Source of the DNA: Flaccisagitta enflata
Lineage: Eukaryota > Chaetognatha > Sagittoidea > Aphragmophora
DNA length: 64,000 nt
Direction: 5' to 3'
Assembly: GCA_965153355.1 (NCBI GenBank)
Contig: OZ231128.1
Span: 40,176,001 to 40,240,000, forward strand
Shown: in pieces, positions 41,426 to 53,824 of the stretch
How the letters are laid out: each line of letters opens with the position of its first letter
Position numbering within the stretch: position 1 is the first letter of the stretch
Made by a program: the position numbers and the translations under genes
The notes under the pieces: generated by a model
What the model saw: only the letters and a program-made list of their open reading frames with translations
Told to the model about the DNA's origin: nothing
Databases searched by the model: none

Positions 41426-41640
41426 CCCCATCCAATTGTGGCTTGATGGATCGGATCATTTTTCGCGACGGCGTTTAATCGAGCCGCGGGAATCGGAAAC
41501 GTCGCTTCATTCACGCCGTTTTTGGTCGTCACTAACAACACGCCCTCACACCCACGACTTCCGAAGCCGAATGACGTCGTGTGTGGAAAAGCGTCCATTG
41601 ACAGGATGTAGTTTGGATAGACAGTTGCATGTCTGTCCAT
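41347..41640 (-). CDS. Unassigned short open frame, possibly part of an exon
   Basis: A minus-strand frame of 97 codons starts with ATG at 41640. Its first two thirds, for example MDRHATVYPNYILSMDAF and CEGVLLVTTKNGVNEATF, are not low complexity and are CpG-rich, unlike the flanks. The end runs into a degenerate tandem repeat (41000-41420) and reads as Lys/Gly-rich. No family is recognised and no clear splice sites flank it. The opposite strand is also open, so this may be chance. Confidence 0.15.
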   Translation of the reverse strand: MDRHATVYPNYILSMDAFPHTTSFGFGSRGCEGVLLVTTKNGVNEATFPIPAARLNAVAKNDPIHQATIGWGLATGNQRKEKFQAKGSGGKEGRGRG

Positions 41641-41962
41641 TTTCCACGTGTCGTAAAATGCGTCAAATGCACCATCAGGTTTATTTATTCAAGTGCAATT
41701 TGACGAATCGTCGCGCGCTGTGTCATACTATGTCATTCTAAAAAGTGCGGTTGTCTTCCATTTGGCTCACCTCTCATTTTCGTTTTTGGCATGATCTAAC
41801 CAATAAGAGGCTAACTGGTGATTCTAAAAGATTTAAGTGTTGGATATCCTACGCTAACGCGACGAGTGCGAATGCGAGACACAGTTTTCTCTGTTAGTTA
41901 GTAAGCTCTGTGTGTTAGTAATACGCTCAAAAGTAAAGCAGTATTTTGGTATTTTTAACGTA

Positions 41963-42566
41963 CTACCAGAATTAAAAAAAACGCAAGTTTTTTCTATGCC
42001 AATTTACGCGCCTTTGGCTAACTTTAGAAACAATTTATCGGTGACCAAATTGAAGCTTTTTTCAAGGGCTTTCTTTTGAGCGCAATCCCACATTTGTAGC
42101 TTTATTCGTTTAGAAGTTACATTCAAATGAAGGTGAGTAAGTCAAAATTTCATTTCGCAGTTGGAGCAGAGAGAGGCCATTTCTAATTGAAAATCATTTC
42201 TCTATGGTTGTCGTTTTTTTAACCATTTGAGCATTTATGCTCATTTCGTCACCAATCATGGTGCTCATATGGATGTTACCCAATATCTGCCATGAAAAAT
42301 GAAACACTTCTAGCGGGTAAGTGTGATAAAACGTCCAAAATCATCATGGATATTTCCCAATACCATTATTTTTTCTCTCCAAAATACCTCTTGCTTTTGC
42401 GCGGCTTTTTCTCATCAGTTACTGTATTCTATTGACTAAAACTCTCAAATTTGATGGACAGAAGCTCTAAAAAACCTAACTTGCCCTCAAAATACCGTTC
42501 ATTAGTGAAATATAGTCCAATCTGAACAATTCTATGAAAAACTTGCGTTTTTTTTAATTCGGGTAG
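41963..42566. mobile_element. 604-bp MITE, copy 1 (CTACC ends)
   Basis: TIR of about 35 bp, ctacc(a/c)gaattaaaaaaa-acgcaagttttt, TA at 41961 and 42567. The interior is not palindromic. Almost identical to 45932-46535. Confidence 0.92.
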
Positions 42567-42608
42567 TATGAGGCTCTTATACTTTGTGATTTTGGTAAGG
42601 GGGAATGT

Positions 42609-42707
42609 CTTTTAAGGTGCACCAACGCACCTCTATAACCTGTCGGTCGGTCGGTCTGTCCATTGGTCACGCGAACCTATAACGATGCGCCTATTGGCCT
42701 AGTTATA
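42609..42707 (+). mobile_element. Hairpin element, subfamily 3 variant
   Basis: ttttaaggtgcaccaacgca-cctctataacctgtcggtcg, then gatgcgcctattggcctagt. Hairpin GGTGC-ACCAAC-GCACC keeps the stem with a new loop; the box reads GCGCC. Confidence 0.65.
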
Positions 42708-42854
42708 ACTCACTTCATAGCCTCATAATCAGTCTCACCTCGTCCTATGCAATTACATGTTGCATAAATGCCTCGTGATTTTTTCTGATGGTTTTCTAAA
42801 GCAATGGAGAAAGTATAAGGGATAAAGTGAGTTTCTTTTTTACCATTTTTTTTT

Positions 42855-42857
42855 CCT

Positions 42858-42892
<35 letters not shown>

Positions 42893-42951
42893 TATTTCTT
42901 CTTCATCTTCTTCTTCTTCTTCTTCTTCTTCTTCTTCTTCTTCTTCTTCTA
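42855..42951 (+). repeat. (TTC)n trinucleotide array
   Basis: TTC array; the minus frame is Glu-rich repeat translation. Confidence 0.93.
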
Positions 42952-43108
42952 AAATAGTACTCATCTTCCTCTTGTCCTCCTCCCCACGTCATGTTGGCCT
43001 CTCATATTTTTGAGACGAAGCATAAAGTGAGGTCGAGACGACACGGACGCTTGGCGCGGCTTCACTCTAGGATGAAAGCATCATTTGAACGGGTGGAAGT
43101 AATCAACG

Positions 43109-43212
43109 GGGCCGGATACACGGCCCTTCAGGCGCACGGACGTAACGGATAGACCGACGGTCAGACCAATGGACTGACCCTCGTTTAGACGAGAGGACGC
43201 ATCATAAGACTA
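43109..43212 (-). mobile_element. Short hybrid hairpin element
   Basis: ggggccggatacacggccct (subfamily 2 end), ACGG/GACC repeats, then gagaggacgcatcataagac, a broken subfamily 4 end. Confidence 0.5.
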
Positions 43213-43310
43213 CTCAAAATCATGATGTATGTACATGGAACTTGTAATGAGAGAGATGATTTCGCGAGTACCGTTTGCTTTATTTTTGGAAAGTTGAGGT
43301 CAAAGTTGAA

Positions 43311-43410
43311 ACAAGGCCGGATACACGGCCAAAAGGAAGTCGCTTACAGGTGGGCAGGGGCAGCATGCGGATGGGCAGTGGCGGTGATGCGAATGGGCAG
43401 GAATTATTAT
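43311..43410 (-). mobile_element. Hairpin-element end, subfamily 2
   Basis: acaaggccggatacacggcc, aaaaggaagtcgcttacagg, tgggcaggggcagc, then related repeats of gcgaatgggcagg. The microsatellite and hairpin end are not found, so probably truncated. Confidence 0.6.
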
Positions 43411-43728
43411 TTCAATTATTCGGTTATTTTGAAATTATTATTTCGGTTGAATACAAAAATGTTAAGGTCAAGCACGAGACTATTTGACGCGAAGTGGTGC
43501 GTTGCGGGGTTGAGGCCCGCGTGAAACTGTAAGTCAAACAAAAATCGTCGCCCTCGCCTTGGCCAGACTTTGAGCCAGATTAGCCGCGGTTAAGGAAGCC
43601 TCTGCTCTTTGAGGTCATCAGAATATAAATCCTGGGGCCAGTTTTGACCACATTGATTGGGGTCGAGGCGATGGTTGCCCTTAGTGCATCAATGTTTTTG
43701 TATGTGGGTGTGGTTTGTGTCTTTGTGT

Positions 43729-43958
<230 letters not shown>

Positions 43959-44060
43959 AAGAAAAAAAGAAACAGAGAGAAAAAAAAGAGAGAACAAAAG
44001 AGAGAAAGAAAGCGAGAAACAGAGAAACAGAGAGACAAAGACAGACAGAGACAGAGACAA

Positions 44061-45210
44061 AGGAAACGTGTAGCCTTTGGGTCGCAAGTGGGGGAAAACT
44101 CTCACACTTACTTGCGTGGGAAATAAGGACAGAGTTCTCGGGAGCATCATTTCCCCATAGTGGCGGCCCAAACCCGTACATGCGCACAAATACACACAAG
44201 CGCGCACACACACGTACACATCACGCGCGCGCTCGTTGGGTTTCCGAGGGAGTGAGAACGAAAGATGTGTGATCGACTGAAGACGGGTTCGGAGCAAATT
44301 GTGTTGTTAAGGTCATGGCAAATGATGGTGGGTCAATCGATTCTTAAAGAGAGCGCCAACCCCTGATGAGTCTCTCGGAGGAATTTCTCTCCGTTTTTTT
44401 CCTTAACCAAGGACAATTCTCCCGCAAATTGCCGTCAATGACAGATTGTCCCTGAACGGTGTTTACATGTTTCATCTAAATGTTGACTCACACTTACATT
44501 TCCTTCGCCACACATCTGTTTTGCTTCCTGCCGTTTTGCGCACGCGCATTAGCATAGTTTTCATCATTTCTCTTTTCCCAAAGATCAGTTTAGTCGCCTT
44601 CAATGGTTTGTTGCGTTTAACTTTACTGGGGATCAGCAAGAGTTACCCGACTAGTCTTCCAGCTCAAGAGCCTTTTTACAAGAGCCTATACCCTTCTAAT
44701 CAAAAGTAAAAAAGATAAAAAGTAAATATTAATGTGTTCCTTCAATAATTTATTGCAATGGTAGACAGATTAAAACTCACATATCCACATCTACTTCATA
44801 CAATGGGTTATGCGGACATCCATTTTTTCTTAGGACGATGAAAATATCTGTAAAAAATAGAAAAAACGAAACGCTGAACGAGCTCTTTTTGACATTCTCT
44901 ATGAATTCGATTTTCCATGGTTAACAGAAAGAAAAATTAAAAACAAAGAGAATTTTCTCTGGCGTCACATCGCATCATTACTGAATTGTTAAACCAGCGA
45001 GAATAAATGAGGGGAAAGGACAAAACGGGTTGAAAGTTTTTGTTGTTGTAAAAGTAGAAGAGCGTACATGGTAGAATCTTTGCAAAGGCGGCGGTGGGTA
45101 GGTTGGGAGGTTTGAAAAAGAAGTTACGATGCTATAAGGGAGTAGATTGAGTGATTACGATGAAATGGAGTAGAGCTATAAGGGCACTGAACGTGGGGCT
45201 TAGTTAAAGA
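44061..45210. other. Stretch without a supported gene
   Basis: Unique-looking sequence; open frames here are short and have no convincing borders. Confidence 0.4.
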
Positions 45211-45214
45211 ATGA

Positions 45215-45470
45215 AGTACACTGAAAAAAAAGACAAAAAAAATTCAAATGGCAAAAGCAAAAAAAAGTTTTCAAGTTATTTATGACTTAAAAAAGTATGC
45301 AAAATTCATTTGGCAAAAACAGAATACATTTCAGATTAGAAATGACTAGAAAAAGTACAAAAAATTTCATGGCAAAAACAAAAGACTTTTTTCAGGTTAT
45401 GTAAAGAATGAAAAAAATAAAAAGAATTAAGTTGGCAATGACGAAAACATTTTTCAGGTTAAGTTGTTTA
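45215..45470 (+). repeat. Degenerate ~62-bp tandem repeat
   Basis: About four units of ttcatttggcaaaaacagaa and tttttcaggttatgtaaaga. Confidence 0.7.
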
Positions 45471-45634
45471 AATAATACAAATCCCAGAAAGCGTGAAAAA
45501 GAAAATGGAGGAAAGTTGGCAAAGAGAAAAACAACGGCAGAAATGCGAAAAAAAGTAAGACGAAAGAAAAAAGACAAATGACACACAAAACGAAGATGGC
45601 AAAAAATGAGAAAATGAGAGAAGAAAAAGAAGGG

Positions 45635-45636
<2 letters not shown>

Positions 45637-45724
<88 letters not shown>

Positions 45725-45775
45725 GACAGAGAGAGACAGACAAAGAGTCAGAGACAGAGACAGACAGACAGATAG
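45637..45775 (+). repeat. (GA)n and GACA array
   Basis: GA to 45716, then GAGACAGA and CAGACAGA. Confidence 0.95.
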
Positions 45776-45931
45776 ACATACGTATTCACTAACTGATTTT
45801 AAATCGGACGAAGGCAGACTGATAAACGGAAATACAGGGCAGCTGGTAATAGATACCCAATCGCAGAGTCTTATCAAATACAAGACAATTTGACGGACAC
45901 AGAGACTGACAAACAGACCGACTGACAGATA

Positions 45932-46535
45932 CTACCAGAATTTAAAAAAACGCAAGTTTTTTCTATGCCAATTTACGCGCCTTTGGCTAACTTTAGAAAC
46001 AATTTATCGGTGACCAAATTGAAGCTTTTTTCAAGGGCTTTCTTTTGAGCGCAATCCCACATTTGTAGCTTTATTCGTTTAGAAGTTACATTCAAATGAA
46101 GGTGAGTAAGTCAAAATTTCATTTCGCAGTTGGAGCAGAGAGAGGCCATTTCTAATTGAAAATCATTTCTCTATGGTTGTCGTTTTTTTAACCATTTGAG
46201 CATTTATGCTCATTTCGTCACCAATCATGGTGCTCATATGGATGTTACCCAATATCTGCCATGAAAAATGAAACACTTCTAGCGGGTAAGTGTGATAAAA
46301 CGTCCAAAATCATCATGGATATTTCCCAATACCATTATTTTTTCTCTCCAAAATACCTCTTGCTTTTGCGCGGCTTTTTCTCATCAGTTACTGTATTCTA
46401 TTGACTAAAACTCTCAAATTTGATGGACAGAAGCTCTAAAAAACCTAACTTGCCCTCAAAATACCGTTCATTAGTGAAATATAGTCCAATCTGAACAATT
46501 CTATGAAAAACTTGCGTTTTTTTTAATTCGGGTAG
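45932..46535. mobile_element. 604-bp MITE, copy 2 (CTACC ends)
   Basis: TA at 45930 and 46536. Same length as copy 1; the one difference I noted is A to T near the left end. Confidence 0.92.
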
Positions 46536-46659
46536 TACACTGATAGTCAGTGAGAGACAAATAGCAGACAAAGAGGGTCGTTGATGAGGAAAACCTTAAC
46601 TCTGAATGAATAATGAGGGTATCTTCTTCGTTGACGCGTTTTTCTCGAAACTCTTTTTC

Positions 46660-46815
46660 TTCTCTCATTCTTCTCTCATTCTTCTCTCTCCACTTCTCTC
46701 CACTTCTCTCCTCTCTCTTTTTTTCTCTTCTTTTCTCTTCTTTTCTCTGCTTTACTATACTTTTCTCCTCTTTTCTGTTCTTTTCGTTTCTTTTGTCTTC
46801 CTTTCTCTTCTCTTC
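46660..46815 (+). repeat. TTCTCTC pyrimidine-rich tract
   Basis: Repeats of cttctctcattcttctctc and cttttctcttcttttctc. Confidence 0.8.
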
Positions 46816-47151
46816 AACAAGACCATATTTACCATAAACGTGATTCAAATAACAGTCCTCATCATAACTATTCATGATTCACAACATGTCTGTTGGTCAA
46901 TGATCAATCAACTCCACCAAGACATTTACAGTCACCATGATCGCCATTTCCACTCCCTATCGCTACCACCACTTTCGTCACCAACTTCCACCATTCCCTC
47001 ATTAAATGATAAGCACAACTGTCATCATTAATTCACCATGACAATAGTTTTCCTTCTTTCACCTGCCACAAAACTGCTGTGATCTGGCTTATCAATACCA
47101 CCATAACCTCCTCTTTCATCTTCTGTTGTTTTGTTTTGTTTTTTTTGGGGG

Positions 47152-47674
47152 GGGGCAGCGGCCTGTAGGACAAAGGGTGAATTTCCAGACGTCCATCCGT
47201 CCGTACATACGTCCATCCATCCGTCCTCCCTCCTGAGGCCCCTCTTAGGCCCCAAATCAGCCCTCTCAGGCCCCAAATCAGCCCTCTCAGGCCCAAAACC
47301 CAGCCCTCTCAGGCTCAAAATCAGCCCTCTCAGGTCCAAAATTAGCTCTCTCGAGCCCAAAATCGCTCACTAAGGCTCAAAATCAACCATTTCAAGCCTA
47401 AAGTCAGCCCTTTCAAACCTAAAATTTGAACACTTGGGTTTCAATTCAGCCCTCAAAATAACCCTCTCAGGTCTCTAATCTGCTCTCATCCCTGATCTCA
47501 TTACTGTGCTTCAATCAATCAAATCAGTCCTTAAATTTGCTTTCTCAGGACGTCTGGAAATTCACCCATGTGACCTACAGAACATTTTCCCTTGAGACCG
47601 CTGCCCTGCTCTCACTCCACTGCTTCAGCTGATCACTCACTCCAAGTAGGGCGACGGGTTCCGCTGACCATGTA
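47152..47674 (-). mobile_element. GGGCAGCGGCC element with 21-bp minisatellite, reverse
   Basis: ggggcagcggcctgtaggac, GTCC/GTCCATC repeats, many units of ccctctcaggccccaaatca, gagaccgctgccctgctctc, and gggcgacgggttccgctgac-cat. Confidence 0.78.
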
Positions 47675-47959
47675 AGATCCTTGGATGACTAGTTCTTATT
47701 TGTAAGTGACCAGAGACATTACCTCCACTTTCATTACCATCACTAAAATCGCGTCGTTACTTCAACCGAAACCCCTTTGCTTTGGATAACTGCGTTGTTT
47801 GATTCCACCTTTTTTCGCATCAAGTGCTGTCAAGGAGACAAAAGAAGAAAGAAAAAAATCTCCTCCGTGGAGGGAGAAAAACAAAGAGACAGAGCACGAG
47901 GGACAAAGACAGAAATAAAGAGTGACAGAAAGACGGGCACAAACCACATTTGATAGACA

Positions 47960-48175
47960 GGTGAAAAGCAAGAAAGGACGGATGCACACAGCTGCCAAAG
48001 TCGTAAGCGGGTGGGCAGAAGCGGTGATCAAAATACTTATTCAAGAATTGGGGAAGTAGCATTGACGTCAAAAATCCGTACGTAAAAGCAAGTAAAACTA
48101 AGTTTTATCAGCGACCCGACGGACAAACAGACCAACGGACGTACGGTTCGAAGGACGAACTGCCATAGCGGGTTA
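47960..48175 (-). mobile_element. Degenerate hairpin element
   Basis: ggacggatgcacacagctgc, caaagtcgtaagcgggtggg, cagaagcggtg, then cgacccgacggacaaacaga and gaactgccatagcgggttat. Confidence 0.5.
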
Positions 48176-48205
48176 TATATATATATTTTGTATGATTGTG
48201 AATTG

Positions 48206-48470
48206 GAGGAAGCAGGGCAGCGAGCCGGAAGTGGACGAAGTCCTGTAGTACCCCGGGGGACTTTCGTTTGTCAGTCCCTCCCACAGGCCTCTCCCTCAGG
48301 CCTGAAAGGACAGATTTCAGGCCTCAGAGGGTATATATCAGGCCTGAGAGGGTAGATATCAAGCCGATGCAGGCCTGAGGAGACTAACAGATGAACGTAC
48401 GGACGTACGAACAAACAAAAGTCCCCCTGTGTTCTACAGGACTTCGTCCCTTTCAGGGCTGCTGCCCAAA
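48206..48470. mobile_element. GGGCAGCGG palindromic element, short copy
   Basis: gaagcagggcagcgagccgg, aagtcctgtagtaccccggg, a few tcaggcctgaaaggacagat units, gtccccctgtgttctacagg, gggctgctgcccaaaa. Same plan as 37225-37734. Confidence 0.78.
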
Positions 48471-48479
48471 AACGAGATA

Positions 48480-49445
48480 TAGCAGGAAAAAAGGTGAGCG
48501 CGAAAGGCTGACGGGATTGAGACTGAAACAGGTAAAGAATAGTTGTGAGTAAGAGAAAGTATATTCGTCGCAATTTAAGGCTTCCATCCAGTCCATTATA
48601 AAAGAGAAAAAGACTATTGACTTAAATGTTCTAGTTATGTTGTCATTGGGGCCTCATCCGCGTGAAGGGAAACGACACTTTCGAGCGGAGAGACGATTGA
48701 CAAACGACAAACAAACGAGGGTTCAGTGGCCATTTCTGCCAATACCATCAAAATCACCCCGAGACAAAACTGACAGTGTGATTTTCCCGCTTTTCTGTGC
48801 TTGTGTGCCATTCCGCCCAATCTTTTATTCACCAATACTGTCATTTCAATTGCTTCCACTGATCTGATTCTGCTTCTCATTGGTCCTCTTCATGAACCTT
48901 GTAACCGTCAATGTCACTAAAACCATGTTTGAATTAAATACACCATTATTCCTACTTTTGTAATCATTAATGATCGATGGATGACAGATGAAAAGTTGAT
49001 TGTAAGCGTGGAAGGCACGTGTTCTAATGTGTTGTTACTTTTTAGATCAGAATAAAGAAACAATATATACTTGTCTTATTCTTATAAGTTATAACCAATT
49101 AACCCAAACACACTCACATCTACAACTTTTTCCCTACGGCGAGAGCCACCTTTAATGGTAATTATAGCTTGTAAATGCCGATATTAACCCACAGTGACTT
49201 CCACTTTCGACTTACCTACTCTTCGTCATCCCATTCAATATTAAACGGTTCTTCATTTCTCTCTTGAAAGAGGTGCGAATCCATTTCGTCATTGTCTCCT
49301 CTTCTCTTTGTCTTTCTCGGTTTCTGTCTCCGTCTCTGTCTCCGTCTCTGTCTTTACCTTTGTCTCCTCTGGCCCTTCCCGTGCCTATGCTTCTATTCTT
49401 GTGTCTCTGTCTCTGTCTTTATTCTAAATGTTTCGTTTCTATTGT
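48480..49445. other. Stretch without a supported gene
   Basis: Both strands are open at 48635-48880 but show no family motif or splice border. GTCTCCGTCTCT repeats at 49300-49420. Confidence 0.4.
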
Positions 49446-49454
49446 CTTTGTATC

Positions 49455-49690
49455 TGTTTTTAGTTGCGGACACGCAATTCTATAAGAGGCTTTGTCAGTC
49501 CGTTGGTCCGTCCATCGGTCAGTTGGTCCGTCAATTGGTCCGTCGGTCCATGAGCTTGAGTCGAGACTGGGAAAACAAGTGTTTCAGAAGCTTTTCGAGT
49601 ATATGTTTGGGGGGTGGGGTGTGGATTGGGGTTGGACGCCCCTGCCCACCCGTCCGCAACGATATTGTGGCCCCGCGTCACTTGTTTCTG
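49455..49690 (+). mobile_element. Hairpin element, subfamily 1
   Basis: tttttagttgcggacacgca-attctataagaggctttgtc, GTTGGTCC repeats, cctgcccacccgtccgcaac-gatattgtggccccgcgtca-cttgttt. Confidence 0.82.
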
Positions 49691-50860
49691 CTTTCCTATG
49701 TCTCTGTCTCAGCCTTTTTTCTACGTCAGTTTCATGATGGTTGGCGCAGTATTGAAGGCAGTAACACATACTATGCACTCATTGATTTAGTTAAGAGTGG
49801 GCACATCTGGTTGATCTCCTTTAGAGCCCTATTTTCCAGATGTGAACCCGCATTGCAGCGGAGGGAAGTTTTTCTCTCTCTCTCTCCTTTTAAAGCAACA
49901 TTTGCATAAAGGTAGAAATTGGTTTAAAAACCACAATGACAAATGATGTTTTCAATAATTCACAACGATAACTCTAAACAGAGTTTCCTGTTTTTTTTTC
50001 TTTTTGTGATGGAATGCATATTTGATGCGTCAAATATCAACGCGGTTATGTGACACACATATATGATATCCTTTCCTTATTCTACATAATAGAAACCTAA
50101 GAAACTCCTATCCACCCATGGGTTCAACTTCAAAATCATTGGAATTAACTTGGTCGATTTTCAATTTGTACAACGTTTTCTAACCAACGGTCGAGTACCA
50201 TGTACAAAGCATATTCTTTATTGAATTATCTTCCTATCGACTGATCAACACTTGTACTCCGACAGTTTCCCCGTGTATTACAACCCAATGAACCCATTTA
50301 CATTTATCCCTCGCATCCAAACTTCGCTGAATCCAAGCAGTTGCGAAAATATCATCAATTCACCTCTCTTTTATCCCTTTAAAACTTCATTTGCATTGTG
50401 CACGCGCCGGAGGTGTTTCATGTCGTTTTTTTTCTGCGTACAGCTCATTTGCAACTTCGTTGGTAACAAACGCTATCGAGTGGGGTTTATGCTTACACAA
50501 AAGCTCGTGAGCATGTGAGCCCAATGTGTGAGCCATCTGTATTTCTGACGAACTGGGTGACTGCAGCTGAAGCTTGTGCTGGAAGAAGAAGTTTATGTTC
50601 CGAAATATCTGCTGACTTTCTCTGCCTACGAATATTTATCACTTTTACTCTCTCTCTGGCGCTGGCTCTTGATCTATCTTCGGCCTTTTGTCTCCGACAG
50701 CGTCTACCATTTCTGCCAACTGCATCTGTCTGGCCTCTTTTCTGTTTGTCTATAACTTTGTTTTCATCAGTTGCTCATTTATCTGTCTCACTGCACTGTC
50801 TGTTAGCTGGTAGTCTTGTCGCTCGTTTTATCTCTGTCTCCGTTTTTGTGTATCTCTGTA
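49691..50860. other. Stretch without a supported gene
   Basis: 50515-50700 is open but merges into a pyrimidine tract; no family recognised. Confidence 0.35.
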
Positions 50861-50865
<5 letters not shown>

Positions 50866-50909
<44 letters not shown>

Positions 50910-50991
50910 AAGCTCATCATGCGGTCTGTGCCAACCTTCTTTTCTATTTCTAACGTGGTTTATCATTTCCGCTTCCATATTGCCTTTCTTC

Positions 50992-51078
<87 letters not shown>

Positions 51079-51130
51079 CAGAGACAGAGAGAGAGAGAGA
51101 CAGAGACAGAGAGAGAAACAGAGAGAGAGC
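50866..51130 (+). repeat. (CT)n, spacer, (GA)n/(GACA)n
   Basis: CT at 50866-50907 and GA at 50995-51060 with GACAGA tail. The opposed arrays could pair as a large hairpin. Confidence 0.93.
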
Positions 51131-51825
51131 ATGATGATGTCTAAGTGAAGCTTTAAATATTCAGGCCCGCGCCTCGTGAGATGGCCTGAAGAATACATAA
51201 ACAAAGAGTGCTACTTTTGGAACCCTGGCCCTAGACAGTAGACAACCAGGAATTCATGGACCCGCGTGCAATTGATGGCCTTTCTTTCCATGAAGAGATA
51301 AACCCAGCTGGGCTTGCAAAATGCAAGATGCGCACGTTAAAGTTAGGACCTCAAAAATCCTTTTACCGAAGGCTCATTTGAAATGTACAGGAAATAGGCG
51401 TGTAACTTTCATTGGTATAAAATGACTGATTAAGATAACTTTTAAATAAAGATCGAATCGCCGCAAATACGCAGTGAAGAGTTTTCCTCCATAAATTTTT
51501 CGACGGTCTGTATATTATGAGAAAAACAAGACAGCAAAAAGGCTAAAAAAAGATTAATTTCACAACTGTGAACGAACGAACGTACGAACGAACAAACAAA
51601 CGAACAAACGAACAAACGAATGTCGCTGCTCATTGTCGCTCCACTGCCGCGATTTCTGGGTCTAGTTTGAAAATGGAATGAGGCAAAAATGGTTGATGGT
51701 TGACGGTTGACAGCCTCCACGGACTCGGTTGTCACTCTTCGTGACATGAGTCTTGGTAAGCTGGTCGTCTTTGACGATCTATCGCCACTCTTATACACAT
51801 GAATATGTCAATGTCATACATCGCC

Positions 51826-51975
51826 GCCGTCGCCACCATCGCCATCCCCATCGCCATCGCCTACGCTACCATCGCTATCGCCATCGCCGCGGCCACCATC
51901 GCCTTCACCACCATTGCCATCGCCATAGCCATCACCACCATCGCCATCGCCGCGGCCACCATCGCTGTCACTACC
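51826..51975 (+). repeat. (ATCGCC)n hexanucleotide repeat
   Basis: Imperfect accatcgccatcgccgc units. Ile-Ala frames are repeat translations. Confidence 0.85.
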
Positions 51976-52165
51976 ATCAAATCCGGCTCGATTGAGTGAT
52001 CGCCGGTTGATGTGTCAGCCTCTCGTGTAAAGTCGTGTTTCAATCCGAAGCCTTTCTTGTCAAAAAGCAGCGGTTCAAAAAGAAGAAAATTGATTTTCTA
52101 TTTGAGTGCGTTTTGAGGGAACACGAACAACGCGGTGGCGTCGGTGGTAGATTGGGTGCCAATAC

Positions 52166-52988
52166 TCTCTTTTTAGATGCGTCCCCGCATCTCTATAAGA
52201 GGGTGTGTCCCTTGGTCTGTTGGTCCGTAAATTTTCTGGTCCGAAATTTTCTGAACGCGATTTCTAAGGTTTTCTTTTCATTTCTCTTCATGTCTCTTTT
52301 GTCTATTTTGTTTCTTTTGTATCTTTTGTCTCTTTTTTCTCTAATGTCTCTAATGTCTCTTATATGTCTGTCATGTCTCTTCATGTCTCTTCATGCCTTT
52401 CATGTCTTCTCATGTCTCTCATGTCTCCTCTTGTTTCCTCATGTCTTTTCATGTCTTCTCATGTCTCTCATGTCTCCTCTTGTTTCCTCATGTCTTTTCA
52501 TATCTCTCGGTCTCTCCATATCTCTACATGTTTTTCTATGTCCTTTCATGTCTCTTCGTGAGGGAGAGGCGTTGATGGTGGAGAGGCATGGGGCCCCCAT
52601 GCCATGGGGGTCAGCTAGGCGAGGTGTAGGGGGGCTAGGAAGGTGTTGGGGTGGGGAGGTGTAGTTGGTGGGGAGATGTTGGGGGGAAGGGAGGCATTGA
52701 GGGGAGGGGAGGCATGGAGGGGAGGCGTGGAGGTGAGGCTTGGAGGTGAGGCGTGGAGGGGAGGCGTGGAGAGGAGGCGTGGTGGAGGGGGAGGAGGCAG
52801 GGGGCGGGGGCGGGTGAGGCGTGGTGGGGGAAGATGAGGGAGGAATCGATTTATATCTTTCTCTTTACTTCAATATCTTTATGTCTTCATATCATTATAT
52901 CTTAAAATCTTTATATCTTAATAATTTGTATCTTAATATCTTACATCTAAAGAGGACGCATCTATTGGACATCTCTTGGCCTTGTTCA
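52166..52988 (+). mobile_element. Large hairpin element, subfamily 4
   Basis: tttttagatgcgtccccgca-tctctataagaggg at the left; right end catctaaagaggacgcatct-attggacatctcttggcctt-gttc. Between them lie a catgtctct repeat (52370-52560) and a G-rich ggaggcgtggaggtgaggc repeat (52605-52835) instead of the GTCC core. Confidence 0.65.
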
Positions 52989-53822
52989 TCGGCGACCAGG
53001 ATGACAAAACAATATATCATAATTTCATGAATGATGATATATGCAATGGAAAAGTTACCGTTCAACCGATTGGTGTTCTGTAATGATTATATGAAATAAT
53101 CCACTTTTTGTCTGTTCTTCCATTCTGTCTGTACACTCGTCTGTCCGTCCCTACACCCATCACATTTGTGAAATCAAGACGCATAGGACCAGTGCAATGT
53201 ACCTAAGACTACACACGTATATACCACTAAAAAAGAATCCGGCATTTATCGTATATTCATCGTATGTTTATCGTATATACACCATCCCATTCTTTTGTAT
53301 TACCTGGAGAAATTCGACTGTCTCGTGACTTTCTTGCTGTGTCTTTGCTCGATCCTTTCTTGTATATCCCTTCGAGTAAAAGTGGATAGCCCAAATCGAT
53401 TTGGCGCCAAAAGAAAAAAAAAGTGTTTATGGCTCAAAAATTCTTATTGGAAAATTCTTATTAAAGGAGGAGGAGATAAGTAGGTCAACTGAGTCGGGAA
53501 GGTTTATCGACTCACCTTCGACGCGAGAAATATTTCCTTCTTGCCACTTGGATGTGACCTTTAAATCATTATGTGGAGCTAAACTTTTACATACATTTTT
53601 TCTTACAGTTACACATCTTTAAAGATGTTAGCACACATCAGCATCTGTACTACGCGCATAAAAAATGCCCCTTTTATTTTCTTTGATAAAACAGATATGA
53701 CAAACAAATATTTTCTTCAATTAAAACATTTTTCAAGATTAAAAAAAAATCCATCCAACTAGACCAACCCCAGGTCTGTATCTCAACCGGTTTACAAGCT
53801 AGAGCCCTCCAAAGGGATGGTC
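52989..53822. other. Stretch without a supported gene
   Basis: Unique-looking sequence. tcgtatattcatcgtatgtt is a short repeat at 53249. No exon. Confidence 0.4.
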
Positions 53823-53824
53823 TA

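Noticed and set aside
41430-41760. Plus-strand frame on the CpG-rich island
   Set aside because: Arg/Ser/Thr-rich without motifs; it is the complement of the slightly better minus frame, which is itself weak.
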